Assembly: GCF_001613405.1 (NCBI RefSeq)
Contig: NZ_BDCH01000033.1
Coordinates: forward strand, 19,921-83,920
DNA: 64,000 bases
Direction of reading: 5' to 3'
Source of the DNA: Nocardia crassostreae
Lineage (GTDB): Bacteria > Actinomycetota > Actinomycetes > Mycobacteriales > Mycobacteriaceae
The notes beneath the pieces were generated by a model. That model did no database searches and was not told where the DNA came from. It worked only from the letters and a program-made list of their open reading frames with translations. The position numbers and the translations under genes are program-made. Positions 16,832 to 26,034 of this stretch are shown piece by piece; the stretch's first letter is position 1, and the number at the start of each line of letters is the position of its first letter.

Positions 16832-17140
16832 TCATGTGCCGCGCTTGGTTTCGCTGAGGGTCTCCACCAGGGTGCGGTTCATCTCGGCGGCGGCGGCCAG
16901 TTGCTGCTGCAGCTGCGCGACCTTGCGGCGCAGGGCGATGGCGTCCATGCGCTCCAGGCCCGGACTCTCGGCGGCGCGGACCCAGTTGCGCACCGAGTTG
17001 GTGTGCACGCCGATCTGCTCGGCCACCACCCGGCAGGCTTCCGATTCCGAGCGCATTTTGGCGGTCAAGGAGATGGCCTGCTCGACCGCCGCCTGTCTGA
17101 CCTCCGGGGATACTCTGCGGTAGGAGCGGTGCGGCATCAT
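16832..17140 (-). CDS. HTH protein resembling IS3-family OrfA
   Basis: 102-aa protein with an N-terminal HTH of the transposase OrfA type (VSPEVRQAAVEQAISL...EIGVHTNSVRNWVRAAE in outline) and a C-terminal leucine-zipper-like coiled coil (LRRKVAQLQQQLAAAAEMN). No orfB or terminal inverted repeats are next to it. The start overlaps the stop of the upstream VirB4-like gene (ATGA), so it is built into the operon. More likely a domesticated DNA-binding protein than an active insertion sequence (inference). Confidence 0.7.
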   Translation of the reverse strand: MMPHRSYRRVSPEVRQAAVEQAISLTAKMRSESEACRVVAEQIGVHTNSVRNWVRAAESPGLERMDAIALRRKVAQLQQQLAAAAEMNRTLVETLSETKRGT

Positions 17141-19678
17141 GCGGCACTCCCTTCGTCGCCGTCGCTGCCGCCGCGCGCGGTGGGCTCGGTGAATTCGCTG
17201 AAACGCTGGTTGGTGTCGTGGATTCCGCTCTCCTTCTCGGAGTGCGTGAATTCCATGTGGAACGGGATGCCGGGGCGGCGGTCCTCACCGATCTTGAGCA
17301 GGAATTTGCCGGTGCCGGGCGCCGAGGGGCGCTGCTGACCCGGTTTGAGGGCCTCACCGGTGAGCGCCTGCGGCGCGGACCAACTGGTCACCATTTCCTC
17401 CTCGGCAGCGGTGAAGGGCACCGTGGAATCCAGGCGGGAGATCTCCTCGGGCGGCAGCGCGCCGAAGATCTTGGCGCGGGCGCGTTCCAGGAAGCCGAGC
17501 GCCTTCGCGATGGCGGCCTCCGAGCCGAGCGCCTGCAGGTCCTTGATGGTGTGGCTGATCATGATGAGCGAGGTGGCGATACTGCGCTGCAGACGGGTGA
17601 GCTCGTCGACGCGGTCGACCATGAAGTCGCCGAGGCCGAGCACCTGCCACAGCTCGTCCATGACGACCTGGAAGTAGCGCTGCGGGCCCAGATCGGCGTC
17701 GGCGAGCACGTGCGCGGCCTCCACGGAGGCGAAACCGTCGGCCCAGCAAGCCAGCATGACCGCGGCCTTGAGCTTCTTGTCGCCATTGGGGATGTGCGAG
17801 ACGTCGATGCAGACCGCGGTGGCGGCGGTATCGATGGGAGTCGTGGTGTGGCCGTTGAAGACCGCACCGAACGGACCCTGGGTGAGCGCGCGCAGGGAGC
17901 GGCGCAGGCCCTTGATGGCGTTCTGGTATTCGTCCGGATTGTCCGCGCCCGCGTCGAGTTGCAGTTCGTCGCCACCCGCGACGATCACCTCCAGCAGATC
18001 CTCCAGGATCGGCGGGCGGTCCGGGCTGAACTCGCTGCCCTCGCGGTAGAGGATGCGCAGGCCCGTGGAGATGAGGGTTTCCTCGTAATCGCGTACGCGC
18101 GCACCGCGAACCAGCTCCACCAGACCGGCGACGAGGGTGACCTGCCGCGCCCGCAGCTCCTGCTTGACCTAGGTCTGTAGCACGGGCATATCGTCCAGGC
18201 GCGGCACGATGGACCCGAGCACACCGGCGGCCAGCGGATTCAATTGCCCGTGGCCGTAACCCAGATCGATGACCTGCCCGCCGACCAGCTCCACCAGCTT
18301 GCGGTAGTCGGGTTTGACGTCGGCCAGGATGAGCGGCGTAATCCCTTGCGCCACAACGCCACCCCATGCGATCCCCCTTGGCTCGTTCGGACCCACGTGG
18401 GCGTTCACCCGCGCCACTCGCCACACCCGTACCGTCGCGCTCCGCCGACGCCGAGTCACCGCGACGCTCGCGGCGCACCGATTCCGCACCGTCGTCCGCT
18501 CGTTCGGGCCGCCGCGGCCGCTCCCCGCTCTCGGGCTCCGCCCCGCGACCTGCTGCGGTAGCCGAGCCCGCCGCGCCGTCGCGGAACCGCTGCTGCCCAC
18601 GGTCACCCTGCGCGCGATCCCCTACCCCGGCTGCACTTTCCGCGCCGGACGACGCCGCGCCCGCACCGCGAGAATCCTCCGCGCGGACCGGCGCACTGTC
18701 CGTGTCACGCATGTCACCCGACGGGATCTCACCCCGCGCGCGCTCGCGTGGGGACCGCGGCTCGCCGCTGGGGCGCGCCGCACCGGGGCTTTCCACGCCG
18801 GACGAGGCCGCGTCCACCCTTGGCGCCACGTCGCCTCGAGAATCCTCCGCGCGGACCGGCGCACCCGCACGCGCCGCGCGCGCCCCGGACTCGGCTCCGC
18901 CGCGCGCCTTTTCGTCCGGGCCGCGCCCGCCGCCGGGACGCTCCTCCGCCGAACTGGGTTCGTCGGCCGGTCGCGCCGCACGGGTCCGGTCTTCGGATGC
19001 GGCCCGGGCCTCACGCTCATCGCCGGTTGCGACCGCACGCTCGCGATCCGGCCGAGACGCGCCGGGGTAAGTCGCCGCACGCGAGGCCGCGTTGCCGGTG
19101 CGCGCTTCGCCGGGGTGATCCACCCCGCGCTCGCCGGGTTCTTCCACACCCCCTGCGGCCCGATCCTGACCACGCGTTCTGCTGGAACGCGCCGCCCCCG
19201 AACTGTGCTCGCGCACCGGTCCCGCCTCGCCTGTCCGGTTTCCGGACGTGCGGTGCCCGGCTCGCGCGGCGCTGGAGTCGGCCGAGACGGCGTCGAGCGG
19301 CGGGTAGTCGGAATGTGCGGTGGCGCTGGACTGTTCGCGGGCGGAATCCGGAACCGATTGCGTGCGTGACGGTTCCGCACCACGCGCGGTCTCACTCGCC
19401 GGATGCCCGGGGTGGGGCGACGTCGAATCCGGTACGCGGGCATCGCTCGTCGGGGCGGCGTCGGGGGCATCGGGCTCCGGGAGGGGGTCGCGGCGCAGCA
19501 TGCGGCGGTCGGGCAGGGTGCCTTTGCGCGGGCGGTGCTCGTCGCGGACCACGCGGGAGACGGGGCGGGGCTCCGGTGCGACCGGGGTGGGGTCGACCGG
19601 GTCCTCGTCGCGGCGGCCGCGGCGGGCGGGGGGTGCGGGATCGCGTTCCCGCACGGGGGGTTCGAAGTCACGTGCCAT
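17137..19678 (-). pseudogene. VirB4/TraC-like ATPase, degenerate (deletion/frameshift plus in-frame TAG)
   Basis: The first part (19678 to about 18380) encodes a long Arg/Glu/Ser/Pro-rich disordered region starting MARDFEPPVRERDP. Near 18360 the reading frame changes to a VirB4-type ATPase domain beginning GGVVAQGITPLILADVKPDY and continuing GGQVIDLGYGHGQLNPLA. That frame is cut by TAG at 18169-18171, then resumes as VKQELRARQVTLVAGLVEL and runs intact to 17137 (QVVMDELWQVLGLG is the Walker B region). No Walker A (GxxGxGKS/T) is found in any frame, although it should precede the LADVKPDY segment, so an internal deletion is likely. As read it cannot hydrolyse ATP. Confidence 0.75.
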
Positions 19679-19684
19679 GGGTGA

Positions 19685-21175
19685 TCACCCTGCGAGTGCT
19701 TTCGGGATGGAGGCGTGTTCCGGGAGGATCACCCCGCAGCCGAGCGACGCCGCGAAGGCCGCCGCCTGGTAGCGGTAGCAGCGCCGGATCTTGAGGCGCG
19801 CCTGGGTGGACAGGTCCCTGGTGATGGCTTCGATGCGCGGGAGATCGCCGCGCAGGGGCTCGGTAATGGTCACCAGGGCCCCGAAGCGGGTGACACCGTG
19901 TCCGCGGGCCTGCTCCTCACGAGCCTGCTGGGTGGCGCCGACGCGGAGGGTGGCGGCGGCGGAGACGACGCCGCGTTCGCTCTGCTGGGCTACCAGGGCG
20001 TTCTTGAAGTCGTCGTCGACGATTTGGGCGGCGTCGCCCGCGGAGTGGGGGCGGTAGACGATGGCGATGCGCTTGCGGGGCACCTCGGGGTTGGGGGCGA
20101 GCAGGCGCTGGAGGACGCGCTCGTCGACCGCGCCCTCGGGGGCGGTGTCCATTTCCCAGGTGACCGAGCGGCCGCCGTCGTGGATGAAGTGGTCCCAGCG
20201 CTCCTCGTGGGAGACCGGGCCCGCATCGGCCCAATCCAGGCCGTGGCCACCGGGTTCGCCCGCGGCGACCTCGAGGTCGGCCTGGGAGGCCGGATCGTAG
20301 CTGCGGCGGATGAAGGAGATGACCTCGTCGGCGGACATGGGCTGGCAGCGCACACCGGCCTCGGCGAGGGCGGCGCAGATGCCGGGCAGGCGGCGGCCGA
20401 TCTCGACCGCTTCCTCCGCCGGGTTCTTGCGGCGCTCGGCCGTGGTGGCCTTGAAGGTGATGGCCACGCGCGGCAGCAATTGCACGCGCTCCTGGGGCAA
20501 TTCGGTGGCCAGCTCGTACATGACCTGCTGGGCCAGATCGGGCGCCTCGGGGCGGGTGATGGCGGAAACCTCGGTCAGCAAACGGTTTCCGGTCTCGGGC
20601 ACGGTGTCGATCACCGGCACCACCGCCACGATGTCGGAGGTCTGGCCGAGCGAGGCCAGGAAGTTGCCCCAGGCGGCGACCCAGCGGTCGATGACCGGCT
20701 GGTCGACCGCCTCGTGGCCCTGCGGCCAGGCCCGCAGCACGACCGTGTACTGGCCGAACTGCGGTAGGTGGATCATGCCGAAGCTGTAGCCGCCCGCGTC
20801 GATGCCCTCGTAGAGCCGCGAGGGCGCCATGAGACCGGGCAGCCGGGTGACGCCGCCCGGAATCCGGGAGAACCGGCCGCCGCGGTACACGTGCTCGCCC
20901 TTGCTGCGGCCGCGCAACCAATGGAACATCATCAATCCGTTCTCGTAGCCGGAGCGGCCCCCCGTCCGCCACACCAGTGGAACCATCACGATCAGGCCGA
21001 TCCCGGCGACGATGAACGCCGGTTTCGGGCCCGCCACCAGCGCCGTCAGCAGACCGGTGATGACCACCGCGAAACCGACGACAGTCTCGCCCCAGCGCAG
21101 GCCGAAAAGTCCTGCGCTGCGGGGCTTCTGCCACAGGCCGTACGAGCGGCGCTCGTAGGTGTCGGTCATCGTCAT
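19685..21175 (-). CDS. SCO6880-like conjugation membrane protein
   Basis: 496-aa protein of the SCO6880 type, a conserved component of actinobacterial conjugative and type IV-like loci. Two N-terminal membrane helices (residues about 30-70), then a soluble domain with RLPGLMAPSRLYEGIDAGGYSFG early and conserved acidic/Arg segments. No Walker motif. Its ATG overlaps the stop of the SCO6881-like gene by four bases (ATGA), and only six bases separate its stop from the VirB4-like start, so these three genes form a coupled unit. Confidence 0.8.
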   Translation of the reverse strand: MTMTDTYERRSYGLWQKPRSAGLFGLRWGETVVGFAVVITGLLTALVAGPKPAFIVAGIGLIVMVPLVWRTGGRSGYENGLMMFHWLRGRSKGEHVYRGGRFSRIPGGVTRLPGLMAPSRLYEGIDAGGYSFGMIHLPQFGQYTVVLRAWPQGHEAVDQPVIDRWVAAWGNFLASLGQTSDIVAVVPVIDTVPETGNRLLTEVSAITRPEAPDLAQQVMYELATELPQERVQLLPRVAITFKATTAERRKNPAEEAVEIGRRLPGICAALAEAGVRCQPMSADEVISFIRRSYDPASQADLEVAAGEPGGHGLDWADAGPVSHEERWDHFIHDGGRSVTWEMDTAPEGAVDERVLQRLLAPNPEVPRKRIAIVYRPHSAGDAAQIVDDDFKNALVAQQSERGVVSAAATLRVGATQQAREEQARGHGVTRFGALVTITEPLRGDLPRIEAITRDLSTQARLKIRRCYRYQAAAFAASLGCGVILPEHASIPKALAG

Positions 21176-22611
21176 CGCGGAATGGTGCTCCTGCCGAGGT
21201 CGGGTGAACGGTTGGCCCAGCGGTCACCGGCGACATCGCCCATGGCGGCGGCGGCCCGGTTCAGACTCGCGGTCGCGGCCCGCACCTGGGCGACCCGGTT
21301 GGCGGCCCTGGCCGCGCCTGACGGTACTGCGCCCGAACCTCCGGGACCCGCAGGACTCGCGGCAGCGCCCGCGCCGCCGCCGCCACCGCCACCGCCGCGT
21401 CCGCCCGCACCACCCGGCGGGCGCGGCCCCCGGCCGGGACCGACGTACCCGGCCGCACCCGGTGCGGCCCCCGCGCGCGGCGCGATGGCCCGCGAGCCGA
21501 CCGCGCCGACCGCCGCCACGCCGACCAGTGCGCCGGTGGTGGCGGTCAAACCCGAACCGCCGCTACCGACAATGGCCACCGCCGGGGTGACCAGGCGCAT
21601 GAGCGCGGGCAGCACGAAGGCCACACTGCACAGCAGCACGATGGCGACCAGCATGCGCTGGGCCTGATCGGCGGAGGGCAGCGAACCCGCCGCGGTCAGC
21701 TCGTCCACATGCCCGGCCGTGGTGAACGCGATCATGTAGACGATGGCGGCCACGGGTTTCCAGAGCATGAAGGCGATGATCCAGCCGACCAGCTTGGGAT
21801 AGGATTGTTTTCCGGTGCCGGTCCCGGACGCGGCCGCCGCCAGCGGCATGACGCCCGCCGCGATCACCAGCAGGCCCTGTCGCACGATGGCGAGCACGAT
21901 CTGCGCCAGCGCGCCGAGCAGGCCGACAATGGCGATGATCAGCACCAGGCCCGGTGAGAAGGCTTGCAGGCTGGAGGTTTTCACCATCAGCTCGGCAATG
22001 TTCTTGGCCTCGCCGTCGGTCGAATCCGTGATCACCCACTCGGAGAACTTGTCCGAGGCCTGGGTGGCGGCCACGATGACCGCGCCGAGCATCCAGGAGC
22101 TGAAGATGACGCGGGCGAACATACGGAAGGATTCGGCCGCCTCACTGACCGCGGCCCCGCGCCTGGCCTCGGCCAGTTTCGCGCCGGAAATGATCACCGA
22201 GACCATCAACAAAAGTATCTGCGCTTGATACGTATAGTCGTTGATCTTGGTGAATAGCGCGCCGGAGTCGCTGACTCTCTCGTTGGGCACCTTCATCCAG
22301 AAGGTGAGGGCCAGGATGAGCGCCTCGCCCAGGCCGCTCATGAGCGAGTCCACCACCTTGCCGAAGGTGGAGTCCCACGCCTTGTCGCGCACGGCGTCCG
22401 CGGCCTCGCCCGGATGGGTGGCGACATTGCCCGCCTTGCACGCGGCCGAGGCGGCGTCGCCGAGCGAGATACCGGGGATGCCGAGACCGTCGAGCGAGTC
22501 GTGTAATTCGTTGCACGCCTCGTCGAAGCCGTACTGCGCGTAGGCCACCGTCGGCGATGCGATCATGACGGTGAACACGACCGCGAGGATCGTGAGAAGG
22601 CGCCTCACCAT
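21172..22611 (-). CDS. SCO6881-like polytopic membrane protein (VirB6/TrbL-like)
   Basis: 479-aa membrane protein with a cleavable-type signal peptide (MVRRLLTILAVVFTVMIASP, cleavage near AYA-Q), at least six membrane segments from about residue 85 to 355, and a Gly/Pro/Ala-rich cytoplasmic or periplasmic tail. Size and topology match the TrbL/VirB6-like channel component of actinobacterial conjugation systems. The start has GGGGAGGA just upstream. Confidence 0.8.
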   Translation of the reverse strand: MVRRLLTILAVVFTVMIASPTVAYAQYGFDEACNELHDSLDGLGIPGISLGDAASAACKAGNVATHPGEAADAVRDKAWDSTFGKVVDSLMSGLGEALILALTFWMKVPNERVSDSGALFTKINDYTYQAQILLLMVSVIISGAKLAEARRGAAVSEAAESFRMFARVIFSSWMLGAVIVAATQASDKFSEWVITDSTDGEAKNIAELMVKTSSLQAFSPGLVLIIAIVGLLGALAQIVLAIVRQGLLVIAAGVMPLAAAASGTGTGKQSYPKLVGWIIAFMLWKPVAAIVYMIAFTTAGHVDELTAAGSLPSADQAQRMLVAIVLLCSVAFVLPALMRLVTPAVAIVGSGGSGLTATTGALVGVAAVGAVGSRAIAPRAGAAPGAAGYVGPGRGPRPPGGAGGRGGGGGGGGAGAAASPAGPGGSGAVPSGAARAANRVAQVRAATASLNRAAAAMGDVAGDRWANRSPDLGRSTIPR

Positions 22612-22669
22612 TTGGTCCTCCCCTTGGAGGGTCGCAGGGTCGGTGACGTGGTCACGAGATCTTCAGCTG

Positions 22670-23494
22670 TCACCATTTCGTCCATCCCGCAAGCGAATCC
22701 ACTAGCTCCGTCTGCGAGGACTTGGAGGTCGACGGCTTCAGCCGCCAATCCCCGGCATCCCACACCATGATCAACCGCACCGCCGCCCACTGCACCCGGC
22801 CGTCGCGCACCGGACCCCGGACGGCCAGGCGCACGATGGCCATATCGTCGGCGTAGTTCTCCACCTGGAAGGCGTCGGGCGCCACCAGATAGCGGGTGAC
22901 CTTCTCCGGCTGCTGTTTCGGCAGCCGTTCGTCGGCCAGCGCCTGGTCGTAGTCGGCCACCTGTTGCGCCGACACCCGCACCTGCCGCACATACAGTTCC
23001 CGGTCGGCGGGCCGGGCGTTGAGCCGATAGGTGATCTGGGCGGCGGCCAGCGCGGCGCCCTGCGGGGTGTGCGAATACCCCACGGCCAGACCGTTTTCCA
23101 GGCGCGCCGGACCGTCGGAGGTGGAGAACGGCACCGAGGCGCCGTACACCCGCTGCCAGCCGTGCGGTTCGGTGAGCCCGGCCGGGACGCCCGTCAGCCA
23201 ATCGGTGTCGGCGGGCTTGCGCTGCTTGCCGGGATCCTGCGGCAACGGTTGTCCCGCAGGGTTGTTCGGAATGTCGACGCGGCGACCGAACAGGTCGATC
23301 TCCGGGGCGGCGAAGCCGGTCTGCCCCGTCGATACCGAAGTGGACGGCGTCCCTTCGGTTGTCGCGCTCGCCGGCGCCTCGTCGCGGGTGATGTACACCA
23401 CCACGCCCGCGATGACGATCAGCGCCACCACGGCCGCCGAGGCGATGACGCCGAACGAGACGCGGTCGCGCTCCGGCGACTCCTTCTCGCTCAT
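22670..23494 (-). CDS. Bitopic membrane protein of the secretion operon
   Basis: 274-aa protein with a charged N-terminus (MSEKESPERDRVSFG), one membrane anchor (residues about 13-35), a linker and an extracytoplasmic domain containing GLAVGYSHTPQGAALAAAQI and a C-terminal WDAGDWRLKPS motif. The W-DGDW-L pattern recurs in conjugation proteins of Gram-positive elements (TcpC/VirB8-like folds), but homology is not certain. Operon position fits a channel scaffold. Confidence 0.7.
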   Translation of the reverse strand: MSEKESPERDRVSFGVIASAAVVALIVIAGVVVYITRDEAPASATTEGTPSTSVSTGQTGFAAPEIDLFGRRVDIPNNPAGQPLPQDPGKQRKPADTDWLTGVPAGLTEPHGWQRVYGASVPFSTSDGPARLENGLAVGYSHTPQGAALAAAQITYRLNARPADRELYVRQVRVSAQQVADYDQALADERLPKQQPEKVTRYLVAPDAFQVENYADDMAIVRLAVRGPVRDGRVQWAAVRLIMVWDAGDWRLKPSTSKSSQTELVDSLAGWTKW

Positions 23495-23546
23495 CTCGGC
23501 GCCTCCACAGTGTCTGTGCCATTGGACAATTCAGCTATCCCGAGCC

Positions 23547-23810
23547 CTACGTCGGCAGGAAGGCGAATGCGATCCCGCTGGCCGAACTCGCCATGATGGC
23601 GCCCAGCAGGCTCATCACCACCCCGTGCGTCGCGTCATTGGCGGCCATATCGTCGCGGAAGGCGTACCAGAGCTTGCCCGCCGCGAGGATCATCCAGGCC
23701 AGGCAGAACAGCAGTACGCACCACAGCAGCCAGTCGATGAGCTGCATGATGGGCCGGAGCACATCGGCCGGCATCTGCTTGTAGGCCAGCACGGCCAGGG
23801 TGGCGGACAT
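23547..23810 (-). CDS. Small membrane protein of the secretion operon
   Basis: 87-aa protein with two hydrophobic segments (LLWCVLLFCLAWMILAAG and VVMSLLGAIMASSASGIAFAF) separated by a charged loop (YAFRDDMAANDATHG), a layout like VirB2-type pilins or small channel subunits. The ATG overlaps the TAA of the preceding small gene (TAATG), indicating coupling. It ends in TAG. Confidence 0.7.
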   Translation of the reverse strand: MSATLAVLAYKQMPADVLRPIMQLIDWLLWCVLLFCLAWMILAAGKLWYAFRDDMAANDATHGVVMSLLGAIMASSASGIAFAFLPT

Positions 23811-24100
23811 TAGGTGATCACGGCATTCATGATCGTCCCCGCACTGGTCGCGATGATACCGCCGATCATGGCTCCCGCCACCATCTTCGGCGACTCCAAA
23901 CCGCCTCCCGTCCACTTCTCCTAGGCGAACTTGCCGCCCGCGTAGGTGATTCCCATGACTCCCGACAGCAACACGAACCACGTGAAATAACGAACAAGTC
24001 GCATAAATTTGTCCGACGCGGGCGGCGCCTCGGGGGTCGGATTGCCGACCTGGGCGAGGATCGAGCCGTACGCGTCATGTACGGCGAGAAGCATGCTCAT
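23810..24100 (-). pseudogene. Small membrane protein, interrupted by in-frame TAG
   Basis: 96-codon gene beginning MSMLLAVHDAYGSILAQVGN. After a first membrane segment (TWFVLLSGVMGITYAGG) codon 60 is TAG (23921-23923), and the frame continues EKWTGGGLESPKMVAGAMIG to a TAA that overlaps the next start codon. The N-terminal half is a clear paralogue of the gene at 24144-24401 (shared AQ-GNPTP-APPAS-K and RY-TW). CAG to TAG at this codon (CCAGG to CTAGG) would explain the interruption. Confidence 0.7.
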
Positions 24101-24143
24101 TGTCTTTCCCTGTCCACTAGCAAACCGTCACTCACAAAGACGC

Positions 24144-24401
24144 TCAATGCGGTCCGGGCGGACCGTAGGGGTACTGCGGACCCGGCTGGCCGGGCGGCTC
24201 GCGCCGATCCGAACGCCGCATGGCCAGCACGACCGCGACGACGATGCCGCCGACCGTCCCGAGACAGCCCACGATCAGCGCCAGCCAGGTCAGATAGCGC
24301 ACTATCTGCAGGCCCTTCTCCGATGCGGGCGGCGCGTCGGGCGTCGGATTCCCGATCTGAGCGAGGAGATCGGCGGTGTCCTGAAGCGCGTTGACCAACA
24401 T
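24144..24401 (-). CDS. Small membrane protein, paralogue of neighbour
   Basis: 85-aa protein: amphipathic N-terminus with LLAQIGNPTPDAPPASEK, one membrane segment (YLTWLALIVGCLGTVGGIVV), and a basic then Pro/Gly/Tyr-rich tail. ATG at 24401 with GGAG 7 bases upstream. Together with the interrupted gene downstream it forms a tandem duplicate pair at the 5' part of the operon. Possibly a pilin-like or regulatory subunit of the channel. Confidence 0.7.
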   Translation of the reverse strand: MLVNALQDTADLLAQIGNPTPDAPPASEKGLQIVRYLTWLALIVGCLGTVGGIVVAVVLAMRRSDRREPPGQPGPQYPYGPPGPH

Positions 24402-24503
24402 CGGGTGACTCCAAATAGCAAGCGGCACTACTAAATTCAGCTTCCACGAAGTCGGCTTCGCGGGAAATCTCTATCACACGGGCCAATCCCGCGGCGCGGG
24501 GGC

Positions 24504-25146
24504 TCATCGGTCCGCGTCCGGTTGGTCGGCGGACGGCGCGTCCAGGGCCTCCTGGGCGGCGGCCACGATGCCCGCACCCAGGTTCCGGATATCAACCGTA
24601 ACCTCTTCCAACGGGTCGGTTTTGCGCTTTCGCTGGGCCGGGACCGGATCGCCGGGCGACCAGACGGGGAGCTGATCGGGTTCGACCAGGGTCCACTCCT
24701 CGTGCCACGGCACCTGCCACACCTGACCTGCGAGGGAGCCGACAACGTCGCGGTAGCGCCGGATTTCGGCCGGGGCGCGCGGCGACGGTCACCAGGCCGA
24801 GGACCTCACAGGGTCCGGCCAGCCCGGCGTGATGCTGGCGCAGCAGGTCATGGGCGCGGGTCAGGCCCGCGATGGTCTCGCGGGCAATGAGGACCACGAA
24901 GGGGGATTCGCGTTCGAACCCGCCGGGCCAGCGGCGGTACGCATCCGCCGCGGGGGCGAGCACATGCGCGAGGGTGCTGGCGCCCGCGCCGCCGTGCACC
25001 CCGAGCAGCCACACCAGGGGTGCGCGGCCACCGCCGGGTACGGGGCGGTCCCAGATGGGTGCTCGGCGGGATTCCGGCGGCGGCACCACACCGGCCGCCA
25101 TGGCGTTCTCGGAGGAGGATCGGCGTTCGGTCATGGCTGCGGTCAT
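24504..25146 (-). pseudogene. DUF6668-like P-loop protein, frameshifted
   Basis: The first frame gives WLLGVHGGAGASTLAHVLAP, a MinD-like loop lacking the signature lysine, then VLIARETIAGLTRAHDLL and EVLGLVTVAARP. At a run of four C on the coding strand (GGGG at 24772-24775) the frame must shift by one to continue AEIRRYRDVVGSLAGQVWQV and PWHEEWTLVEPDQLPVWSPG to the stop at 24504. Removing one C restores a single protein of about 213 aa resembling the DUF6668 family of actinobacterial mobile elements. Start overlaps the stop of the MinD-like gene (ATGA). Confidence 0.75.
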
Positions 25147-26018
25147 GATGCCACTCCAGCAAGCAGGCGGCGATATGCCCGGCGTGTCTCGGCGGCGAGG
25201 TTGCTGTGCCGCACCAGCTCTCCGCGGGCGAGGTGTGGGTCATAGGGTATCTCGCGAATATCGCGCACCCAACCGTCCAAATGCTCCCGCAAATGATCAG
25301 CGACCCGAGAATCGGTGCCCGGCAACTGATGTGACACGACAATCGTCGTATCGCCGACAATTCCGCCGCCCTGACCCTCGCCCTGCCCGCCGAACTGATC
25401 GTCGAGCCACTCCAGGGTCACCCGCAACCGGTTGGCGGCGTCGGCGCGCGCCGGGATGGCCAGCACCAACGCGATATCGGCGTCCTCCAGCAGCGGCCGC
25501 AGATGCCTTCCGGCAATGGGGTTTCCGCCGTCGTAGACCGGGGTGTAGCCCGCATCGTCGATACCGCGGGCCACCGTCAGATAGGTCGCGCGCCGCCGCA
25601 GCGGGGCCGGATCGCGCCACAGCAGCCCGATTCCGGAGGTGGCCCGGGACAGGCATTCCTTGAGCGGCGCGGGTTCGTCGTCACCGCGACCGTAGAGCCA
25701 CGATTGCAGGCTGATCGGGCTCAGATGCTCATCGGCGCCGCGCAGCGCGAGATCGCTGCCCGCGAAGGTGGCGTCCACCGCCACGGTCTGCGCACCGGCC
25801 GCCGCGATCTCCCCCGCGAGGCCCAGCGCGGTGGTCGTGGTGCCCGCGCCGCCGCAGCCGCCGACCACCAGAACCGGGCGCTGGGCGGGCTCGGATTCAC
25901 CGGAATCCCCACGTCGCTTGCGCAATCGCACCACCGGAGCCTTGGAACGCGCGGCCCGGCCCGACGCTTCGCCCTCCTCGGGCACCTCGTCGAGCCAGCG
26001 GCTCCAGTCCTGATCCAT
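25143..26018 (-). CDS. MinD/ParA-like ATPase family protein with lysine-less loop
   Basis: 291-aa protein with an acidic/basic N-terminal tail (residues 1-45) and a MinD-like fold: VLVVGGCGGAGTTTTALGLA is the P-loop region, VAVDATFAGSDLALRG the switch region, YTPVYDGGNP and ALVLAIPARADAANRL follow. The conserved Walker A lysine is absent (GGAGTT instead of GGxGKT), as in the adjacent DUF6668-like gene. It may bind nucleotide poorly or act as a partner subunit. Member of the secretion operon. Confidence 0.8.
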   Translation of the reverse strand: MDQDWSRWLDEVPEEGEASGRAARSKAPVVRLRKRRGDSGESEPAQRPVLVVGGCGGAGTTTTALGLAGEIAAAGAQTVAVDATFAGSDLALRGADEHLSPISLQSWLYGRGDDEPAPLKECLSRATSGIGLLWRDPAPLRRRATYLTVARGIDDAGYTPVYDGGNPIAGRHLRPLLEDADIALVLAIPARADAANRLRVTLEWLDDQFGGQGEGQGGGIVGDTTIVVSHQLPGTDSRVADHLREHLDGWVRDIREIPYDPHLARGELVRHSNLAAETRRAYRRLLAGVAS

Positions 26019-26034
26019 CGTCTCAGCTCTCCTC

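Noticed and set aside
16832..17140. Complete insertion sequence
   Set aside because: Only an OrfA-like gene; no second transposase frame, terminal repeats or target duplication seen.
18366..19794. Long plus-strand ORFs opposite the VirB4-like disordered region
   Set aside because: They are Arg/Pro-rich mirror frames of GC-rich coding sequence on the other strand, without ribosome sites or recognisable domains.
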